Shown one piece after another: positions 59,301 to 64,000 of a DNA stretch of 64,000 nt. The stretch is from assembly GCA_947471745.1 (NCBI GenBank), contig CANJKZ010000924.1, forward strand, positions 124,001 to 188,000. Direction: 5' to 3'. The notes beneath the pieces were generated by a model. That model was not told the DNA's origin and searched no databases. It saw only the letters and a program-made list of their open reading frames with translations. The DNA comes from Closterium sp. Naga37s-1. Taxonomy: Eukaryota > Streptophyta > Zygnematophyceae > Desmidiales > Closteriaceae. The translations under genes were made by a program, and so were the position numbers. Within the stretch, counting starts at the first letter, position 1. Each line of letters starts with the position of its first letter.

Positions 59301-59380
59301 CTTGCCAGGTCGCAGACTGGAAAACAAGGCACTTCCGGGAATGTGCCGCCTTTCAAACCACATCCTCGTCTTTGATGTAG
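56351..59380 (+). CDS. F-box protein with Sel1-like repeats and MYND zinc finger
   Basis: Five exons: 56351-56449, 56634-56713, 56885-57167, 57625-57849 and 58073-59380. All introns are GT-AG and all joins are in frame, giving about 664 residues. An in-frame TAG at 56321 precedes the first ATG; ATG 56390 is an alternative start. The F-box is split by two introns: FDTLP, then DELISAILAKV ... AFLRSV, then SRRFYRLMADPTVL. Sel1-like repeats follow (NVDALFLLGM-IKFYCQ, EEGHVGALHALAAI, SALQELGHSYL-QDGYGV). A long low-complexity region leads to a C-terminal MYND finger (CANWEC ... CCVVC ... YCSRTCQ ... HFREC, about 59210-59350). The layout matches plant F-box/MYND proteins such as Arabidopsis At1g67340, presumed SCF ubiquitin-ligase substrate adaptors. 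The gene looks intact; its substrate is unknown. Confidence 0.9.
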
Positions 59381-59700
59381 CTTATTCTGCTCTGCACTGT
59401 GGATAGTGGCATTCCATTTTATTCCATTTATACAAGTAGGGGGGTGCGAGGATACCGTCATCGTCAACCATTGTGCTCCATGGTGGGAAAGCAAGTGAGT
59501 CATCTGTGCTTCTGATACTTTTGTTAGCAACTAGGCATGTGATGCTAAGTCAAGATGTGTTTGTATGGTTCTTGTGCTTTAGGGTTTTTTTTTCTATTTT
59601 GTCATTAGTGTTATTTATTGATTGATTTTTTTAAAGCCCGAGTCTAGAATGGCTAAGTTTCAAATTAGGCTTGCGAAGGTTGGCGAGACAAAATATCTGC
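59381..59700. other. 3' flank of the F-box gene
   Basis: Probable 3' untranslated region and short AT-rich spacer before the chromovirus LTR. No separate gene seen. Confidence 0.45.
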
Positions 59701-60080
59701 TGGAAATAGAGCAACGTTTCTGTGTATGTTACGAGTGCAATTGAGCGAGCGAGCGAGAATTGTACTATCGAAGCAAAACAATACAGTTGAGCGAAAAGCA
59801 TGAGCGAAGTTATATAGCGAAGCTAGCGTGGTAACGGTAATGCGGGAAATTGGGGTGCGCTACGGGCCTAGCGCCGAGGTTTGGGAATTGTCGAGGCGGA
59901 GGTCCGGAGCGTGGGTTACCAACCGAACCGTTAGGTTGGGTCGCATCGCGAACAGTGGCGGGAGTCGTGGTGCTGCGAGTGCTGCGAGCGGGTAACGTTT
60001 CACTGTGGGTGCCGATGGCGGGAATGGTCATGTACGCAGTAAGCAGGGGCGCGAAGTAAGGAAAAATATTTTTCCTTACA
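59700..60080 (-). repeat. 3' LTR of the chromovirus (left end approximate)
   Basis: On the minus strand the LTR starts TGTAAGG and contains a perfect 24-bp palindrome (GTAAGGAAAAAT/ATTTTTCCTTAC, 60056-60079). The end near 59700 is a guess because the second LTR is not available for comparison. Confidence 0.6.
59810..59816 (-). promoter_or_regulatory. Putative TATA box in the chromovirus LTR
   Basis: The minus strand reads CGCTATATAACTTCG about 265 bp into the LTR, consistent with a U3 promoter. Motif evidence only. Confidence 0.5.
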
Positions 60081-60107
60081 CTACCCCCCTCCCCAAGGAG
60101 GCCCTCC

Positions 60108-63100
60108 TTACGAGAGTGCGTGTACATCTCGAAAGTTTCGGCTGCGCAGATACTCAGTGAGGACAGGGTGATTCTCAATTCTATCCAGGGGGGCCCAGTT
60201 GTCTTCGGTGGGCGTGCGGTCTTTCCAGCGGATCAGGAATTCGATCCTGCGGGCTCCCCGTGGGTCACGTACTCGGTGGCTCAGTATTTTTTCGGGCGTG
60301 ATGATTGGCTCTGTCGGCGGTCGTGTCATGCTGGCGGGGCGGTTGCGAGGCAGTTGGCTGGTGGATGGGATATATGGGCGAAGCAGGCTGACGTGGAATG
60401 ACGGGCTGACGTACCAGTCAGCAGGGAGGAGGAGATGGGCGGTGACGGGTGTGATCATGTGGCTGATGCGAAATGGCCCGCAATATCGGGGGCGGAGTTT
60501 TGGGGTGATGGGCAGGCGGAGGTTTTGAGTGTCGAGTAGTACGAGGTCGTCTGGTTGGTAAGTGACGGGGCGGCGGTGGCGGTCGGCGTTGCGCTTAGCG
60601 ATGACGTTTGTTTGTTTGTTTTTTTTTTTTTTTTTTTTTGCTTCCGCTGCTCGGGTCCGTGCTGCCTGTAATATTTCTGCGAACTGTTGTACACGTGGTA
60701 CTGGGTTGTCGGGATTCGGGGTCATGGGTACTGTGGGGTCTTGTCCGTAATTCAGGTAAAACGGTGACTGTTGGGTCGTGGCAGATGGCGAGTTGTTGTA
60801 CGCGAACTCGATGAGTGGCAGCTGCTGTTCCCATGTGGTCGGGTCGTCGCACGTGGCTCGAATAAACTGCTCCATGGTTTGGTTTGTCCGTTCTGTCTGT
60901 CCGTCTGTTTCGGGGTGGTACGAGGAACTGAATTGTAGTCGCGTGCCGAACTGCTGCCACAGGTTCCGCCAGAAGTTGCTGGTGAATTTCGTATCGCGGT
61001 CGCTGATGATCGATGCTGGTATCCCAAGCAGCCGAACGACGGTGGAGATGAAGAGGCGGGCTGTTTCTTCAGCTGTGATTGATTTTTTGCAGGCTGCGAA
61101 ATGTGCCATTTTCGTCAGCCGATCGACGACGACTATGATCGCGTCGTTCCCACTCGCTCCAGCCGGTAACCCCGTGACGAAGTCCATCGTCACCTGCTGC
61201 CAAGCACGCTCTGGGGGTGGTATCGGCTGCAACTGCCCTGCCGGCCGTTTCCGTAATGACTTCATGATTTGGCAGGTGGGACACGATGCCACGTGTCGTT
61301 GCACGTCGGTCAGCATTTCGGGCCAGTAGTAATACCGCTGCAGCTGCTGCCGTGTTTTCTCTACTCCGAAATGTCCTGAGGTAACCCCGTCGTGTGCCTC
61401 CTGTAGTAACAGCTCCCTTAGTAAAGTGTAGCTCGGTACCCAGATGCGGTCGGTGCCGGCTTTTACGTAATAAACCCCCTTTGCTGCTGCGAACTGCTGC
61501 GAATTTCCACCTGTGAAGAACGGGTCGGTTTGATAGCCGTGGGTAAATAGTCCTATTAGTAGCGGGCTGGTCTGGGCGAGTAGTATGGCGTGGATGTGGG
61601 CAGTGGGGCGGGTCAGTGCGTCGGCAATATTCGATGCCCCTTTTTTGTAGGTGACCGTGTAGTGGAAGTTTGACTCCAGGAAATCGAGCCAGCGGATCTG
61701 TCGTGGGTTGAGGTGGGGCTGTGCGCGTAGGTGCTGTAATGATTTGTGGTCTGTCCGTACTGTCACGTCTGCGCCGGTCAAGTAACAGCGCCACACTTTG
61801 AACGCATGCACGATCGCGAGCATTTCGCGGTCGTGTATCGGGTAATTCTTCTCGGGCGGATGCAGTTTTCGTGACTCGTATGCGATGGGCTGTAAACCGT
61901 TGCCGAAATCCTGTAGCAATATGGCTCCAATGGCGATGTCGCTTGCGTCTGTAACTACTTCGAGTGGGCGGTGTGGGTCGGCGATGCGCAGTACGGGCGG
62001 TGAACAGAGAACATTTTTCAGGGCAGAGAAGGCAGCATGCTCTTTCTCCCCCCACGTAAAAGCGACCCCCTTTCGCAGCAAATCCGTCAGCGGGGTAGTT
62101 AACCATGCCATGTCAGGGACAAACCGACGCACATAATTGATGAACCCTAAAAAACTCTGCAGTTCCGTGATATTCGTCGGGGGGTGCCACGCTTTTACTG
62201 TGTCCAGCTTCTTTGGGTCGAACTCAACTCCAGCCTCCGAAATAATGTGCCAAAAAAATTCTAACCTATCCTGGAAGAACTCACACTTGGAACCCTTGCT
62301 CAGTAGTCTGTGCTCGTCTAAAACTTGAAACACTGCTTCCAGATCTGCTAAGTGCTGCTGCTTATCACGGCTGTAGACTAGGATGTCGTCGGGGTAAACT
62401 ATCACGCATTTATCTAAGAGCGGCCTAAACGCCTCGCTCATGGTCATCTGAAATGTCGCCGGTGCGTTGGTCAGCCCGAATGGCATCACGGTGTACTCGA
62501 ATGACCCGTACCTAGTTCTAAATACCGTCTTTACGCAGTCCGATGGTTCGACCCGAATCTGGTGGTAACCTCCTCGTAAGTCAATTTTCGAAAAGACCCG
62601 TCCTGTTCGCAGTTGATCTATCAGTTCGTCGGCGCGGGGAATGGGGTATCGCGACTTGACTGTTACCCTGTTTAGTGCTCTGTAGTCAATACACATGCGA
62701 AACTCGTCGTCTTTCTTCGGTGTGAATAGTATCGGTGCGGCGAACGGTGACGAGCTCGGTCGGATGAACCTTTTCTCTAACATGTAATCTAACTGCTTCC
62801 TCAATTCGTCGAGCTCGGGCTGTGTCAGTCGAAACTGTCGCTGTACGGTTGGCTGTGCCCCCGGTTCTAATCCTATTCGGTGGTCATGTGCCCGCTGAGG
62901 TGGCAGTCCCTCCGGTAAGTCATCCGGGAAAATCCCCGGGTACCGTTTCAACAGTTCCTGTAGTTCGGGTGGTACCGATGCCAGCAGTTTCTGAAAATCA
63001 CTCGGCTGCTCCGCTTCTCCTACCAATGCGATATCCACCGCGTACACATCAGCTCCAGCGGTGATAGCCCGTTTCATCGTGATGGCGTTGACATGGACTA

Positions 63101-63152
63101 TTGAAGACTCGGGCGACTGCCAGCGAGGTAGCACGACCCAGTTACCGCTACT
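60108..63152 (-). pseudogene. Chromovirus pol: RT, RNase H, integrase, chromodomain
   Basis: An open frame of more than 1000 codons, in frame with the protease piece to its right but separated from it by a TGA at 63153-63155. RT has FSKIDLRGGYHQIRV and MPFGLTNAPATFQ. The catalytic YxDD reads YPDD at 62385-62396; proline in the x position is unusual and probably harmful. RNase H follows (VTDASDIAIGAIL, RTDHKSLQHL), then integrase zinc (SGHFGVEKT ... CPTCQ) and core (MDFVTGLP, SDRDTKFTSNFW, ETDGQTERTN). An A-tract (T-run on the plus strand near 60620-60640) adds a poly-Lys stretch after the core. The C-terminus is a chromodomain (PEKILSHRVRD, FLIRWKDRTPTEDNWAP), thought to direct integration to marked chromatin. 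Confidence 0.88.
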
Positions 63153-63472
63153 TCACACAGTGCAGCTACCCGTCGTCCAGTCGATTCGCGGGTTGTAGCG
63201 TCGCAACCAATCACGTCCCAGTAAAATGTCGTGCCCATCCAGTGTCGTCGCGAGCATTTCCTGTGTCAACCCGAAGTTCCCCCCGCAGCGGACTTTTACT
63301 CTCTCCACCTTCTCCCGTATGGCCAGCGGCGTGCCGTCGACTAAGCGTGCATCTATCTCCGGTAAACACCGACTAAGTGTCAGTTGCAGCTTCCATGCGG
63401 TTGCGGTAATAACTAAGCTGTGACTTGCTCCTCCGTCTATAAAAATCTTCACTGCTGCTCCCAGTATTTTCC
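63153..63472 (-). pseudogene. Chromovirus protease region, cut by S7
   Basis: The minus strand encodes KILGAAVKIFIDGGASHS ... GHDILLGRDWL, a retropepsin fold with IDGGAS where DSGA or DTGA is usual, and the ILGRDWL motif near the end. It stops at TGA 63153-63155. Upstream is the S7 LTR. Confidence 0.75.
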
Positions 63473-63602
63473 TGTCAAACTTATATGCTGCTTATTGTGT
63501 AGGCTATAGTAGGGTAGCCCATATGGGGTACAACCCAATTAGGGTTTCCTACTTGTACCCATCTTGCTGCTAGTTCATCCATTCTCGTTCGTTATTCTGA
63601 CA
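63473..63602 (+). repeat. 5' LTR of S7
   Basis: 130 bp, TGTCAAACTT to GTTATTCTGACA. It is close to the reverse complement of the S1 LTR, so S7 and S1 belong to the same branch. Confidence 0.87.
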
Positions 63603-63650
63603 TGGTTTTAGAGCAGGTCCTCTCCTAGGACCGTTTTTTTTTAGGGCCCA
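63603..63650 (+). other. Primer-binding site, hairpin and GGGCCC motif of S7
   Basis: TGGTTTTAGAGCAGG, then the stem GGTCCT/AGGACC at 63616-63632, a T-tract and AGGGCCCACCG. Confidence 0.8.
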
Positions 63651-63654
63651 CCGA

Positions 63655-64000
63655 ATCGCGCTACCCCACGAGTCGCGCCGCCCTGTTCGTGCTGCGCTGC
63701 CCTGTCCTGCCCTGCGTCGCGCTGCCCGCGCACGCCCTGCCCTGCCCTGCCAGCGCGCAGCTCGCTGCTATGCCGCCGCCCTGCTCGCGAGCCGCTCACT
63801 GCCGCGCGCCGCTGCGTCGCCCTGCCAGCGCGCCGCTTGCCGCGCTGCGCCGCCCTGCGCGCGCGCCGCTCACTGCAGCGCGCCCTGCCCTGCCCTCGCG
63901 CCGCGCGCGCCGCGTCGCCCTGCCCGCGCGCCGCGCCGCGTCGCGTCGCGTCACCATGCCCACGCGCAGCTCGCCGCGCCGCGCCGCCCTGCCCGCGCGC
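63655..64000 (+). repeat. GC-rich leader of S7 (start)
   Basis: Irregular repeats of GCGCCGCCCTGCC and CGCGCGCCG type. Too short in the window to define a unit. Confidence 0.6.

Larger units (their letters stand above)
59700..64000 (-). mobile_element. Ty3-gypsy chromovirus, 5' part outside window, split by S7
   Basis: A minus-strand element with 3' LTR (approximately 59700-60080), polypurine tract (GGGGAGGGGGGTAG on the minus strand, 60081-60096), and pol with protease, RT, RNase H, integrase and chromodomain. S7 inserts at 63473 in the protease region, so gag and the 5' LTR lie beyond the window. The left LTR boundary could not be fixed. Confidence 0.85.
63473..64000 (+). mobile_element. 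Short-LTR Ty1-copia retrotransposon S7, 5' end only
   Basis: A plus-strand family-S copy entering from the chromovirus protease region: LTR, primer site, hairpin and the first 370 bp of a GC-rich leader, then the window ends. Confidence 0.85.

Overview
The window is transposon-dense DNA from a green plant-lineage nuclear genome. Evidence: GT-AG introns, a plant-type F-box/Sel1/MYND gene, Ty1-copia and chromovirus (Ty3-gypsy) retrotransposons with initiator-tRNA-Met primer sites, and hAT and pogo/Tigger-type DNA transposons. The GC-rich elements and short introns suggest a streptophyte alga or another early-diverging green lineage, but the species cannot be fixed from this sequence. Nothing bacterial is present.

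Most of the window is one Ty1-copia lineage with very short LTRs (116-131 bp), here called family S. It is present in seven copies: S1 (1-1930, minus), S2 (7583-about 14310, plus), S3 (15181-22331, minus), S4 (23087-about 30650, plus), S5 (43988-45185 minus, plus a probable RT remnant at 38474-39046), S6 (45717-52812, minus) and S7 (63473-end, plus). Each visible 5' end has a short LTR, a primer-binding site, a small hairpin, a GGGCCC motif, a GC-rich minisatellite leader, then gag-pol. Three short non-autonomous relatives carry the same ends but no genes: T1 (4713-6225), T2 (33525-35044) and T3 (39849-41773). T1, T2, T3, S3 and S6 each have two LTRs and a perfect 5-bp target duplication (CGATA, ACCTC, GAGGA, AAAAA, ACACA).

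Insertions are nested. T1 splits a decayed hAT transposase gene (2471-7150). A complete pogo-type transposon (27425-30511, TA duplication) splits S4. A second copia lineage, E (39047-43987, 538-bp LTR), sits in S5 and is itself split by T3. S6 splits a CA microsatellite. S7 splits the protease region of a chromovirus (about 59700-64000). Excising T1 or T3 (keeping one target copy) restores the reading frame of the host element.

The only confident host gene is the five-exon F-box/MYND gene at 56351-59380. A possible spliced gene of unknown function lies at 35369-36233. Stretches at 14311-15180, 22332-23086, 30651-33524, 36234-38473 and 53351-56350 hold no recognisable gene.

The most unusual signal is at the 5' ends of the S/T family. 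Beyond the usual primer site, the next 70-90 nt are antisense to essentially a whole plant initiator tRNA-Met, including D-arm and anticodon-arm sequence. A second is that the most intact copy (S6) encodes PR, IN, RT and RNase H in one 1732-codon frame but has no capsid domain; its Gag is a tandem of short QLREWY modules followed by an atypical zinc knuckle.
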